DNA of 64,000 nt, taken from positions 1 through 64,000 of the forward strand of contig CABXKZ010000001.1 of the NCBI GenBank assembly GCA_902512865.1, written 5' to 3'. Source of the DNA: an uncultured marine group I thaumarchaeote (lineage in GTDB: Archaea > Thermoproteota > Nitrososphaeria > Nitrososphaerales > Nitrosopumilaceae). Shown here piece after piece: positions 53,239-61,984 of this stretch. The notes under the pieces were generated by a model that did not search any database, had not been told where the DNA came from, and worked only from the letters and a program-made list of their open reading frames with translations. The position numbers were made by a program, and so were the translations under genes. Position 1 is the stretch's first letter. Every line of letters starts with the position of its first letter.

Positions 53239-53281
53239 TCCCTTATCAAAAATTAAATAATCCCCTAATCAGCAATTCATC

Positions 53282-53596
53282 ATGCCTGCAAGAAATAACA
53301 TTCATGTTCCAAGTGAATCCTGGCCATTTTTCAGTTGGTCTATTATTGAATTTGCAATAGTAATTGCACTTGCAATTGTTGTTTCATGGCAAGTAAACCC
53401 ATTCTTTGAAGATTATGTGGTTATGAATGGATGGGAATGTGAACAAGAATCACAAGAAACCAACTGTTCTATTTCTGATGAACCAGAAATGCAACAAACA
53501 ATGCTTAACTGGATATTCTGGGGAATAGTAGGTATCATATTTGCTGGATGGTATCTGGGCGCTCGTAGATTTGTACTGAAAAGAACAATACTCTAA
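53282..53596 (+). CDS. Small two-helix membrane protein, 104 aa
   Basis: Two helices (FFSWSIIEFAIVIALAIVVSWQV; LNWIFWGIVGIIFAGWYLG) flank an external loop of about 40 residues with two cysteines (WECEQES, TNCSISD) that may bond. It ends with a basic tail. It separates folE from queC. Not recognised. Confidence 0.65.
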   Translation: MPARNNIHVPSESWPFFSWSIIEFAIVIALAIVVSWQVNPFFEDYVVMNGWECEQESQETNCSISDEPEMQQTMLNWIFWGIVGIIFAGWYLGARRFVLKRTIL

Positions 53597-53598
53597 TC

Positions 53599-54273
53599 TT
53601 ATTTCAAATATTTGGTTTTATCTTCAATCTTTGCTTTTGTAAATGCAATTTTTCTATTATTACAAGATTCACATTTACCACATTGCATCTTGTCACTTAG
53701 ATAACAACTCCATGTCTTGAAAATCTCATTTCCTAAAACCTTGTAGCCTTTTTTTATCAAATCACTTTTTGAAATATTTTCTGAATATGGAGACCAAATT
53801 TTAATTTCCTTTCTAATTTTATTTTTAATTCCGTCATATTCTCCTTGATTTAATGCAGATTGGATCTTTTTGGTAAATTCTGGTCTACAATCTGGATATT
53901 TTGTATCTCCTTTTTGTGCTCCATATGCAACTAGTTCGGCATTTAGAGTAAATGCCCATGCTGTGGCAATTGAGAGAAATATTGCATTTCTAATAGGAAC
54001 TACAATAGAATATTCGAATTTACTAGGCATCTTTTTCTTTGTGCTGGTCAAAACGTTACTATCACCATACAACTCCTTCATGAAACCAATATCAAGAATT
54101 TTATGCTCTTTTAATTTTAGTAATTTTCCAATACGTTTTGCAGCCTTTATCTCCTCAGATGCTCTCTGACCATATGCAAATGTAATTCCATACAACTGGT
54201 ATCCTTTTTTCAAATATGACATCATGCATGCTGAATCTAAACCTCCACTTAGAATGATAACTGCTTTTTTCAT
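53599..54273 (-). CDS. queC: 7-cyano-7-deazaguanine synthase
   Basis: The 224-residue PP-loop enzyme has SGGLDSA at 9-15. Near the end it has the zinc site CYLSDKMQCGKCESC (four cysteines). It turns 7-carboxy-7-deazaguanine into preQ0, the base inserted by archaeal TGT and then changed to archaeosine. It shares a minus-strand run with homoserine kinase (4-bp overlap). FolE, on the opposite strand near by, supplies the pathway. Confidence 0.96.
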   Translation of the reverse strand: MKKAVIILSGGLDSACMMSYLKKGYQLYGITFAYGQRASEEIKAAKRIGKLLKLKEHKILDIGFMKELYGDSNVLTSTKKKMPSKFEYSIVVPIRNAIFLSIATAWAFTLNAELVAYGAQKGDTKYPDCRPEFTKKIQSALNQGEYDGIKNKIRKEIKIWSPYSENISKSDLIKKGYKVLGNEIFKTWSCYLSDKMQCGKCESCNNRKIAFTKAKIEDKTKYLK

Positions 54274-55256
54274 TTCACTACTTTAACAATTTTAGGACCT
54301 TTACTTGGTTTACAAATTACAATGTCGCAATCTACTTTTGCAGATTTGAATCCTTTCTTCATTGCTTCTCCAATTTCCTTTGTTTTGTCTCCCTGCAACC
54401 AACCATCTTGAAATGCAATTACTGAAGGACCTGCACCACTAATTGTACAAGCATTTGCACCTGCATCCAATGCATTCTTTTTTACTTTATCAAATCCAGG
54501 AATCAATTTTTTCCTAGCTGGCTCTACAATCATATCTAGAATATTTAGTCCAAATCTTGTTCCGTTTGCATTTTTACCCTGACCAAGTTCAGCAATCATC
54601 TGGGTGGCACATGCTAAATTTTGTACTGCATCAGAAAACTTTACGTTTTTTGGGATTACGCTTCTTGATGCCTTTGTCTTCTGTTTTGGAACACTAATCT
54701 TGGGAATTGCTACAACGATTCTTAACGAACTAGGAACTGGTAAAGAGCGAACTGAAATCCTTCCAGAAAAACTATGTGGAAGTTGGAGATATGGATTAAC
54801 TACTACAAATCCTCCAAAAAGCGAAGCTCCAACATTGTCATAATGAGCCGTTCCTGCACTTGCTTTTTCTCCATAACCTGTATGATATAGTATTAATTCA
54901 CGTTCGAAATGTTCGGTATACTGAAATAATTTTGCAATTCCTATTGCACATGCCGCAGCTGATGCAGCACTACTTCCCATTCCATATCCGGCAGGAACAT
55001 TTTTTTTAATTTTAATTTCTACACCATCAGAAATTCCTACCTCTTTCATCATACTTTCTGCAACTAATCCTGCAGTATTCTTTTTTGGATCTAATGGAAT
55101 ATCATCAGAGCTGACAATTTTAATTCCAAATGATTTTGGTTTTTTGGTTACTGTTACCTCGTCATAAAATGCATCTAGTGCCATACCAAATACGTCAAAT
55201 CCTGGACCCAAGTTTGCAGTAGAGCAAGGAGCACGTACAGTTACTGATTTTACCAT
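54270..55256 (-). CDS. thrB: Homoserine kinase (GHMP family)
   Basis: The 328-residue GHMP kinase begins with VRAPCSTANLGPGFDVFGMALD. It has the ATP loop VPAGYGMGSSAASAAA at about 88-103 and the late TISGAGPSV motif. It phosphorylates homoserine toward threonine. The length and motifs are those of ThrB rather than mevalonate kinase. Upstream it overlaps the GPN GTPase gene by one base and downstream queC by four. Confidence 0.93.
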   Translation of the reverse strand: MVKSVTVRAPCSTANLGPGFDVFGMALDAFYDEVTVTKKPKSFGIKIVSSDDIPLDPKKNTAGLVAESMMKEVGISDGVEIKIKKNVPAGYGMGSSAASAAACAIGIAKLFQYTEHFERELILYHTGYGEKASAGTAHYDNVGASLFGGFVVVNPYLQLPHSFSGRISVRSLPVPSSLRIVVAIPKISVPKQKTKASRSVIPKNVKFSDAVQNLACATQMIAELGQGKNANGTRFGLNILDMIVEPARKKLIPGFDKVKKNALDAGANACTISGAGPSVIAFQDGWLQGDKTKEIGEAMKKGFKSAKVDCDIVICKPSKGPKIVKVVK

Positions 55257-56014
55257 TAATCTTCTAATTCTTCGCCCAAGTTAATAGTTCTGCTTAGTGC
55301 ACTTTGCAGACTTACCATTCCATCTCCTGTTAGATTTGAAACTGGAATCAAATCTTGCTGAAAGTCATGTCTGTTTAAACTTGATAACATATCTGATACT
55401 AGAGAAAATGTATCTCCATTTAGTTCACCAGCCAAATCTGCTTCTAACTGTGAGTCTGTTCCAGACCAGCTTAGCACTTTTTCTAATTTTTCTTGTATAA
55501 GATCAGTTTTTGTAATTACATTAACTGTTGGCAATCCTAATCGTAATCTTATTGATGTTGACAATAATGTTAGTGACACAAAGTTACTTGGAGATAAAAC
55601 CATTGTTCCATCAAACAAAAATAAATTCATTTTTTCTTCTGCAACAAACTCATTTACAAAAAATGGACCGCTTTGTCTATATGCAAACAACTCAATCTGT
55701 CCTGGAGTATCAACAATTAGATAATCTGGGTTAATCGTGTCTGCTTCTTTTTGTATATCATCGATTTTAGTGGCAATTAGATCATTTGCCATTATCAATG
55801 ACCCATTTGATCCTAATTGATATTTTTCCATTATTGTATTGAGATCAATATAATCTCGAACATCAATATCTGGTGAATATGGTAAACTTCCAACTCCAGG
55901 ATCCAAATTCAGTGTAATTGGGAATGTGGAATTTTTTGCATAATATTCTTTAATTTTTGAAGTCAGTAATGACTTTCCCGCCCCTGCTGTGCCTGTAACA
56001 AAAATAACTTTCAA
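55256..56014 (-). CDS. GPN-loop GTPase with a GSN variant
   Basis: The 252-residue GTPase has the P-loop GTAGAGKS at 8-15, NLDPG (36-40), VDTPGQIELF (Walker B/switch II), and TKTDLI (G4). The family-defining Gly-Pro-Asn triplet reads G68-S69-N70 in QLGSNGSLI, so proline is replaced by serine. GPN GTPases dimerise and help assemble RNA polymerase in eukaryotes; the archaeal role is less clear. The S/P change in the catalytic insert is worth noting. Confidence 0.88.
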   Translation of the reverse strand: MKVIFVTGTAGAGKSLLTSKIKEYYAKNSTFPITLNLDPGVGSLPYSPDIDVRDYIDLNTIMEKYQLGSNGSLIMANDLIATKIDDIQKEADTINPDYLIVDTPGQIELFAYRQSGPFFVNEFVAEEKMNLFLFDGTMVLSPSNFVSLTLLSTSIRLRLGLPTVNVITKTDLIQEKLEKVLSWSGTDSQLEADLAGELNGDTFSLVSDMLSSLNRHDFQQDLIPVSNLTGDGMVSLQSALSRTINLGEELED

Positions 56015-56072
56015 TGGTTCGACAAAATTTCTTTTTTATTCGCTTATATTTGAATCTCTTAAAATTTCAGCA

Positions 56073-57089
56073 ATGAACTGGAGATTGGCAGTAATTCCTG
56101 TTACCCTAATTCCTATCATAATCATTGCTATTCAATTTGATATTGATGCAGATGATATCTTTGCTATAGGCGTAATTCCTTTCACACTAGCCGTTCTTGC
56201 TATAATGACAAAACTAGGATTACAAGGACTAAAGCTTGCATACATTGCACGAACTTTTCTTGGTCCATTTGATTCTATAAAACGTCTAACTGCAATGCGC
56301 GTTGGTAGTGAGTTCATCAAATTCACAACTCCAATGTTTGTTGGAGCAGAGTTTGCAGTTATTTACTACATGACAAAAAAAGGAATCTCAACATCAAAAG
56401 CATCATGGGTCGCATTGTTAGATATTGTTACTGAGGTATTTGCTGCAGGTGTACTTTCAATCATGGCAGGAATTCTAGCATTAGCTGCAGGTGCATATCT
56501 AGTTGGAGCAGTAGTTTTAGGAACAAGTATTCCTATAACCGGTTTATGGATTGTATTATTTTTCATGTCATCAAAGCATACATTCACACTTCCTAGAGTA
56601 ATTTCATACATTGCTACTACACTAGGAAAGGAACGTGGAGAAAAATATGTTAAACAAACCAATGGTTGGATTAAAGATGTTTGTATAATGAGTAGAGAAA
56701 ATCTTCATTCTAGCAAATCAAAAAAAGTATTCGTTATTGGATTCTTTGTATCAATTATATCTTGGATATGTTATGGAATTTCATTTTTAATAATTGCAGA
56801 CGGTGTAGGTTTTGCAGTAGAATTCTTTGATTCAATTATGGCAGTAATGGGTGCAAATGCAATTGCTAATCTGCCAATTACAGTTGGTGGTTCAGGATTG
56901 GCAGAATTTGGAATAATTGCTTATCTTAACAATTTAGATCCATTCAATCTCTCAGCTGATGTTGATCCACTTCAATGGAATGCTGTAATTGGATGGAGAA
57001 TTGCCACATACTACATACCAATTGCTGTCACATGGATCTTGTTGGTAAAATTAGCATTAAGTAAAATTAGCAAACCAAATTCTACATGA
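56073..57089 (+). CDS. UPF0104/LPG-synthase-like membrane protein
   Basis: From ATG 56073 the 338-residue product has about 8-9 helices with the family segments RVGSEFIKFTTPMFVGAEFAVIYYMTKKGIS, ALLDIVTEVFAAG, and ANLPITVGGSGLAEFGIIAYL. This matches the lysylphosphatidylglycerol synthase/UPF0104 transmembrane family, involved in lipid or aminoacyl-lipid handling. A CTTATATT box at 56043-56050 predicts a leaderless start. The frame also extends to 55989, but that part lacks family similarity. Confidence 0.85.
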   Translation: MNWRLAVIPVTLIPIIIIAIQFDIDADDIFAIGVIPFTLAVLAIMTKLGLQGLKLAYIARTFLGPFDSIKRLTAMRVGSEFIKFTTPMFVGAEFAVIYYMTKKGISTSKASWVALLDIVTEVFAAGVLSIMAGILALAAGAYLVGAVVLGTSIPITGLWIVLFFMSSKHTFTLPRVISYIATTLGKERGEKYVKQTNGWIKDVCIMSRENLHSSKSKKVFVIGFFVSIISWICYGISFLIIADGVGFAVEFFDSIMAVMGANAIANLPITVGGSGLAEFGIIAYLNNLDPFNLSADVDPLQWNAVIGWRIATYYIPIAVTWILLVKLALSKISKPNST

Positions 57090-57092
57090 GTG

Positions 57093-57893
57093 ATGAATTT
57101 CAAAAATAAGATTGTAGTAATTACTGGTGCATCTAGTGGAATTGGTGAAGCAGCAGCTGAAAAATTTGCCAAAAAAGGTGCAGATATTGTGCTTGTTGCA
57201 AGAAGAAAAGAAAAGCTAGATGAAGTTGAGAGAAAACTTTCCAAATATTCTGTAAAAATTCTAGTACAAGTTTGTGATGTATCTGATAAAGAACAAGTAA
57301 AACAAATGTCTGAAAAAGTAATTGAAACATTCTCTCGAATTGATGTTCTAGTAAATAACGCTGGATTTGTAATTTATGGTAAAGTAGAAGAACTATCTAT
57401 TGAAGATATTGAATCTCAAATGCAGACAAACTATTTTGGTATGATTAATTGTACAAAATATTTCCTACCATATTTTCTAAAACAAAATTCTGGTCATATG
57501 GTTAATGTGGCGTCCGTTGGAGGCAGCTTCGGTGTACCCGGTATTGCATCATATTGCGCAACAAAGTTTGCAATATTGGGATTTTCTGAAGGACTACACC
57601 ATGAACTGCATGGAACTAATGTTGGAGTGACTGTTGTAAGTCCGATAATGGTTAGAACTAGCTTATTTGATCACCCATCTTTCAAAAATTTCACAAAGTT
57701 TGCTACTGGGATTTCCTTAAGTTCTGAAACTGTCGCAAATGCAATCATAAAGGCAGCAAACTCATCTAGATTAGAAATTGTTGTTCCATCTTTTGTACGA
57801 ATTGGAATTTGGTTTAAACAAACATTCCCATTTTTAATTAATCCGATAATTGGAACTGCTTTTAGAAAACAGCTTGATAAAAGAGACTCTTAG
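57093..57893 (+). CDS. Short-chain dehydrogenase/reductase (SDR)
   Basis: The 266-residue classical SDR has TGASSGIG at about 11-18 and RRKEK after strand two (NADP preference). The NNAG motif and the catalytic YCATK (Y-x3-K) are present. The tail (FKQTFPFLINPIIG) is hydrophobic and could be a membrane anchor, as in 11-beta-HSD-like SDRs. It starts 3-4 bp after the membrane protein gene, so they probably form an operon. Starts at GTG 57090 or ATG 57093. Confidence 0.93.
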   Translation: MNFKNKIVVITGASSGIGEAAAEKFAKKGADIVLVARRKEKLDEVERKLSKYSVKILVQVCDVSDKEQVKQMSEKVIETFSRIDVLVNNAGFVIYGKVEELSIEDIESQMQTNYFGMINCTKYFLPYFLKQNSGHMVNVASVGGSFGVPGIASYCATKFAILGFSEGLHHELHGTNVGVTVVSPIMVRTSLFDHPSFKNFTKFATGISLSSETVANAIIKAANSSRLEIVVPSFVRIGIWFKQTFPFLINPIIGTAFRKQLDKRDS

Positions 57894-58255
57894 GCGTTTT
57901 CATCTATAATTTTTATTTCAGCTAACTCGTATTGAATTATTTCCGTAAGATTGATTCCTTGTTCAGCAAGATAATCCACTGTTTTTTTGCTTAGTTTTGC
58001 TTTCAGTTCATTTAATTTGAATTCACACATAACCCCTTTTTCTAAATCATTTAGTTTTACATCCTTTGAAAGATTCAATCCTTCAATAATTGATGTTCCT
58101 TGTACTGATTCATACAGTTGCAGATCAACTTTCTTATCTTTTTCATTAATATCTAAAACATAGCCTGTATTGGTTAGTGATTTTGGTTTTCCAAATTTTG
58201 GTGATTCTAATTCTTTATTGATATCTTCTGGAACTTCATCCTTTTTTTTAGCCAT
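57890..58255 (-). CDS. Hypothetical protein, 121 aa
   Basis: A soluble, lysine-rich protein. A beta-type start (TGYVLDINEKDKKVDLQLYESVQG) is followed by helical segments (LNDLEKGVMCEFKLNELKAKLSKKTVDYLAEQG). Possibly an OB- or SH3-like fold at the N-terminus. It overlaps the SDR stop by 4 bp. Family not recognised. Confidence 0.65.
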   Translation of the reverse strand: MAKKKDEVPEDINKELESPKFGKPKSLTNTGYVLDINEKDKKVDLQLYESVQGTSIIEGLNLSKDVKLNDLEKGVMCEFKLNELKAKLSKKTVDYLAEQGINLTEIIQYELAEIKIIDENA

Positions 58256-58271
58256 TTATCATCAAAAATTA

Positions 58272-58613
58272 CTATTCTTTGGCTTTATCTGACTTGCTTT
58301 TTTGCCACCAATCTAGATAATCATATTGTTTATCTGATTTTGTACTTTCTTTACGAGATAATTTGTATCTAATATCGCTAACTTGTTCTCTTGTTGCGTA
58401 TAGACCACATCTCTTACAAATGAAATGTTTTGTTGCAGAATCTAATTTCATTATTAGACCTAATCCTTCAAAATCTATAGTATCTTCTATTTCTCTATAT
58501 GGTGGAGCTCTAAATTCATAGCCATCTTCTTGTTCTTCAGCGTTAAATTCTGCTTCTAGCTGTGTTTTCTTCTTTTTTATTTCTCTACTTACACACTCAG
58601 GGCAGTTTACCAA
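58272..58613 (-). CDS. Split zinc-ribbon protein, 113 aa
   Basis: CPEC at residues 4-7 and CKRCG at about 67-71 form two halves of a zinc ribbon separated by a 60-residue insert. The insert contains EFRAPPYREIEDTIDFEGLGLIMKLD. The C-terminus is a basic helix with WW. This could be a nucleic-acid or ribosome-associated zinc protein. Family not recognised. It is 16 bp upstream of the 57890 gene on the same strand. Confidence 0.7.
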   Translation of the reverse strand: MVNCPECVSREIKKKKTQLEAEFNAEEQEDGYEFRAPPYREIEDTIDFEGLGLIMKLDSATKHFICKRCGLYATREQVSDIRYKLSRKESTKSDKQYDYLDWWQKSKSDKAKE

Positions 58614-58664
58614 TATCGATTTCTTTGTATTTTTACATAAGAGTGTTGCCTCATTTTTGAGATC

Positions 58665-58738
58665 AAAAAAATGACTGATGCGCGGATTAACTCTTCATCC
58701 CTTGCGGTCAGTTCGCCCATCGACAACCACGCACCAGT
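58665..58738 (-). ncRNA. Structured small-RNA candidate with T-run end
   Basis: On the minus strand 58738-58727 pairs with 58685-58674 in an uninterrupted 12-bp helix with two G-U pairs; the same helix on the plus strand has two A-C mismatches. Seven T residues follow (58671-58665). The segment is 36/65 G+C against very AT-rich flanks. In the 41-nt loop CTGA and GATGA flank a GCAA tetraloop (58711-58695), like a box C'/D' or K-loop element bound by L7Ae. TATA-like AT runs lie at 58751-58772. It may be a guide RNA, or the terminator of the upstream glycosyltransferase mRNA. No known RNA family recognised. Confidence 0.5.
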
Positions 58739-58764
58739 ACATTTCTATTATTTTTTAAAACCTA

Positions 58765-59994
58765 TTATTTTTTGTCTTCTAAAATTTCTGTTACAATCTT
58801 TGCTGTATTGTTTACTCCATTTCCATTGAAATTCTTCGAAAATTCCTTAACAGAATTAGTAAATTCCTCATAATTTTCATACATTTCTCTTATTGCTTCG
58901 GTTATTTGATTTCTATTTCGAGCAAATAACCCCAAATTCTTTTCTTTTGCCCACTCAATCTGATTGGTATGCTCATCATAAATTGGAATTCCAATTATTG
59001 GCTTGGCATGACTTCCTAAAATTTCTCCCATTACCGTATGTGAGCCATTTACCACAGCATACTTGCAGCAATCCAATACTGTTTCTTTCTCCTGTTCCGA
59101 GAGAAATCCTTTATCAATCTGAATCCAATCTATTTTTTTTTCATATGCTTCTGGTATTGAATATTGGTTTCCATCTTTATCTAAAACTCTATCCACATTT
59201 TGATCATTTCTTGCATGTGAAACAATTCTCTTTTCATTTTTCATCTCAGACTGATGAAATGCCTCTTCATATCTTTCACCTGTACCATCATTAGTTGATT
59301 TATTTCCAGTTCTCATCCAATAACCATATACTGAATCTGAAATTAGTTTCTCTAAATCACTTTTTTCAGTTCTTTCAAATTTCTTTATGTTTGCAAAATG
59401 TCCAACATAAATCACTTTATCTTTAACATCTTTTGTAAAATTTAGATTATATTCACACATTGTAAATGGTGGTTCAGTATCTGCTACAAGAATTTTAGAC
59501 GCTTTGGAGATTTGTTTTGCTACAAATTTCAATGCTGGTTTAAAATATAATCTAGATTTCCATAATTTTGGTTTAAATTGATTAGTTACAAACAGACTAG
59601 TGATATTTCGACGTTCTGCTAATACATTTGAGCCCATATCTCCATCATTAATTACTAAATCAAATCCAATTTTGTTATACAGTTTGGCCTCATCTTTAAG
59701 ATAACTTGAAATTTGTGTTACTAGAGGTTTATTTTCTTCTACAGGCAATAGAAAATTTAGCATAGATTTTGTTAAACTTGGTCCAAACTTCCCATCAATT
59801 GGAGTAGGCATCAATACTTCATGAACATTCTCTTTTTCATTTGGAAATTTTTTTAATAATTTTTTGTAAATGTCACCTTTACTAAAATAATGAAACTCAT
59901 TATCACCCAGTTCTTTTAATTTTTCATTTAATCTCATCATTCTGGAATAGTGTCCATTTCCCCAAGGATAGATGAATTGTCCTATCTTTGCCAT
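58765..59994 (-). CDS. Glycosyltransferase (GT1/MGT-like, GT-B fold)
   Basis: The 409-residue protein begins with the glycine-rich GT-B start (FIYPWGNGHYSRMMRLNEKLKELGD). It has a C-terminal donor site pattern: NGSHTVMGEILGSHAKPIIGIPIYDEHTNQIEWAKEKNLG. This resembles the MJ1255-type/UDP-glycosyltransferases that glycosylate lipids or small molecules. It lacks a signal peptide, so it is cytosolic or peripheral. It lies 31 bp after the ThiI-like gene on the same strand. Confidence 0.85.
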   Translation of the reverse strand: MAKIGQFIYPWGNGHYSRMMRLNEKLKELGDNEFHYFSKGDIYKKLLKKFPNEKENVHEVLMPTPIDGKFGPSLTKSMLNFLLPVEENKPLVTQISSYLKDEAKLYNKIGFDLVINDGDMGSNVLAERRNITSLFVTNQFKPKLWKSRLYFKPALKFVAKQISKASKILVADTEPPFTMCEYNLNFTKDVKDKVIYVGHFANIKKFERTEKSDLEKLISDSVYGYWMRTGNKSTNDGTGERYEEAFHQSEMKNEKRIVSHARNDQNVDRVLDKDGNQYSIPEAYEKKIDWIQIDKGFLSEQEKETVLDCCKYAVVNGSHTVMGEILGSHAKPIIGIPIYDEHTNQIEWAKEKNLGLFARNRNQITEAIREMYENYEEFTNSVKEFSKNFNGNGVNNTAKIVTEILEDKK

Positions 59995-60024
59995 AACTTT
60001 AATCCAAAATTCCCGCTTAAATTT

Positions 60025-61143
60025 TCAATGTTCAATTTCTAAGGAGTCCAATATTGTATGAACGTTATTTGGTCCTAATCTAACCTTGATGATTTTCTTT
60101 GTTGTCTTTTCTTTTTTGTTTAACTTTGGTTTAGATTTTGTAAAGTTTGTTCTTAGTAATTTTTCAATTTTTGAAACATATTTTTCCATTCCTATTTCTC
60201 TTGCATTTTTCATAATTTCAGAATCAATTCCAGATAATGAGATATGTGGAATCATACCTGCACCAAAAACTCTTCTTTGTAATGTTTCAACATATGTTGA
60301 TGGAAAAATTAGTGGTGAAGTTGTAAGTGATATATGAGAAATTTTCTTTTCTTTTGCAGAATTAATTAGAATATCTGTAATAAGAGAATTTTTTGATAGT
60401 ATATCATCAGATTTTTTCCCAAATTTTGATATTTTATGAAATTCTAGTTCTACTTCTGATCTTAGTAATCTAGGAAGTATTTTATCCATAATTTTGACTA
60501 AATGTATTACATCTTCTCGTGTTTCATAACAAATCAAAAGTTTTACTTCAAAACCTTGTTTGATTGTCTCCAAACAGCTAACAGCTGAAAATTCATCTGT
60601 TATACAACAAACTGATTTTTGTAATTGAGAATTATTTGCTGCACCACCTAATCCTTCATCTACAAAAATACAGAGATATGCATTTAATTTTGTGACATAG
60701 ATCTGTAATAACTTGTCATGTTTTGATTCCGTTCCAGGTTTTGCAGAAATTTTATGATTTTTCTGTATTATGGTTGATGTTGCAGCTAACTCTAAATCTT
60801 TTATAACAAATCCTTTTGCATTTCCATCTGCTTTAACAAAAAATTTCTCACCTTTTAAAAGAAGATTTGAACCAAGTTCTCCAACTTGTGATACAATTGT
60901 TTTAAAATCATTTTTTATTTTTTTTGCAATTACAATTTGTTTTATACCAAATAATAATGCAATTGCACTAGAAACAAAAACAGGATCATCTGCATGAACA
61001 CAAATTAAAAAATCATCTTTAGTTATTTTTCTAAATTTTAGATTTTTTATCTTCAAAATTTTTTTAATATTCTCTATTAGTTGATCAACATTATTTTCTG
61101 CAAATAATGATGGATAAACAACTACTAACGTATCTTCTGTCAT
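60025..61143 (-). CDS. ThiI-like THUMP protein with lost PP-loop
   Basis: The 372-residue product follows the order of tRNA 4-thiouridine synthetase ThiI. A ferredoxin-like/THUMP N-terminal half (FFVKADGNAKGFVIKDLELAATSTIIQ) is followed by VDEGLGG, and then the place where the ATP PP-loop SGGIDSP should be. Here it reads CCITDEFSAVSC (about 179-190), so ATP-dependent sulfur transfer is unlikely in the normal way. A tail of about 40 basic residues follows. It may bind tRNA without modifying it. It is divergent from cysH, the reductase of sulfate assimilation. Confidence 0.65.
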   Translation of the reverse strand: MTEDTLVVVYPSLFAENNVDQLIENIKKILKIKNLKFRKITKDDFLICVHADDPVFVSSAIALLFGIKQIVIAKKIKNDFKTIVSQVGELGSNLLLKGEKFFVKADGNAKGFVIKDLELAATSTIIQKNHKISAKPGTESKHDKLLQIYVTKLNAYLCIFVDEGLGGAANNSQLQKSVCCITDEFSAVSCLETIKQGFEVKLLICYETREDVIHLVKIMDKILPRLLRSEVELEFHKISKFGKKSDDILSKNSLITDILINSAKEKKISHISLTTSPLIFPSTYVETLQRRVFGAGMIPHISLSGIDSEIMKNAREIGMEKYVSKIEKLLRTNFTKSKPKLNKKEKTTKKIIKVRLGPNNVHTILDSLEIEH

Positions 61144-61239
61144 CTCATTTGTTATTTCTAAGGAGTTTATATTTTAGAACCTCTCTTAACTTGAGCTAAT
61201 TTTGATATAATTATAATACTTGATTGGTTATTGAGATTT

Positions 61240-61959
61240 ATGGGAAAATTTACTCAAGAGGAACTAGATAAAGTAAACAAAACTCTGTCTACTTCTGAAG
61301 ATTGTCTGAAATGGGCGTTTGATAACCTTCATCCTAAATTAGCAAAGGCATCTAGTTTTGGTGCAGAAGATGCCGCAATAATTGATATGATGTTTAAAAT
61401 TAATACTGATGCTAGATTGTTCACACTTGAAACAGGAAGATTACCTCAAGCAACTTTTGATGTTATAGAAGAAGTTCAGAAACATTATAACACAAAAATT
61501 GAAATTCTCTTACCTGATACGAAAGAAGTTGAAAAAATGGTTAACGAAAAAGGCTTAGACTGTTTCTATGATAGTATTGAAAACAGAAAACTATGTTGTG
61601 CTATACGTAAAGTTCACCCAATGAATAAAATGCTCAAAACACTTGATGGCTGGATAACTGGTTTACGAAATGATCAAAATCAAAATCGCTCAACTGCAAA
61701 AATGTTAGAAATTGATGAAATGCATGATAATATTGTTAAAGTTAATCCACTCATTAATTGGACATATGAACAAACATGGGATTATGTCAAAACCAATAAT
61801 TGTCCATACAATAAACTTCTAGACGAAGGCTATCCTAGTATTGGATGTGAGCCATGTACTAGACCAATTAAGATCGGTGAGGATATTAGAGCAGGTCGTT
61901 GGTGGTGGGAAAATGATGAACACAAAGAGTGTGGCCTTCATATGAATCACGACAATTAA
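61240..61959 (+). CDS. cysH: APS/PAPS reductase
   Basis: The 239-residue enzyme has the PP-loop-like [12 protein letters not shown], the [10 protein letters not shown] segment and two cysteine pairs: CC in [10 protein letters not shown], and C-x2-C in IGCEPCTRP. This four-cysteine set binds a 4Fe-4S cluster and is typical of plant/bacterial APS reductases. The final ECGLH holds the catalytic Cys. It reduces activated sulfate to sulfite. The sat gene follows 26 bp later, so the pair is one operon. The ATG at 61240 is preferred to TTG 61231. Confidence 0.95.
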   Translation: MGKFTQEELDKVNKTLSTSEDCLKWAFDNLHPKLAKASSFGAEDAAIIDMMFKINTDARLFTLETGRLPQATFDVIEEVQKHYNTKIEILLPDTKEVEKMVNEKGLDCFYDSIENRKLCCAIRKVHPMNKMLKTLDGWITGLRNDQNQNRSTAKMLEIDEMHDNIVKVNPLINWTYEQTWDYVKTNNCPYNKLLDEGYPSIGCEPCTRPIKIGEDIRAGRWWWENDEHKECGLHMNHDN

Positions 61960-61984
61960 ATTAATCCTACAAAATAGTTTCATA

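Noticed and set aside
58665..58738. Calling the minus-strand RNA a standard C/D box guide RNA
   Set aside because: Only the internal CTGA/GATGA pair is good; terminal C and D boxes are missing or weak, so the class is left open.
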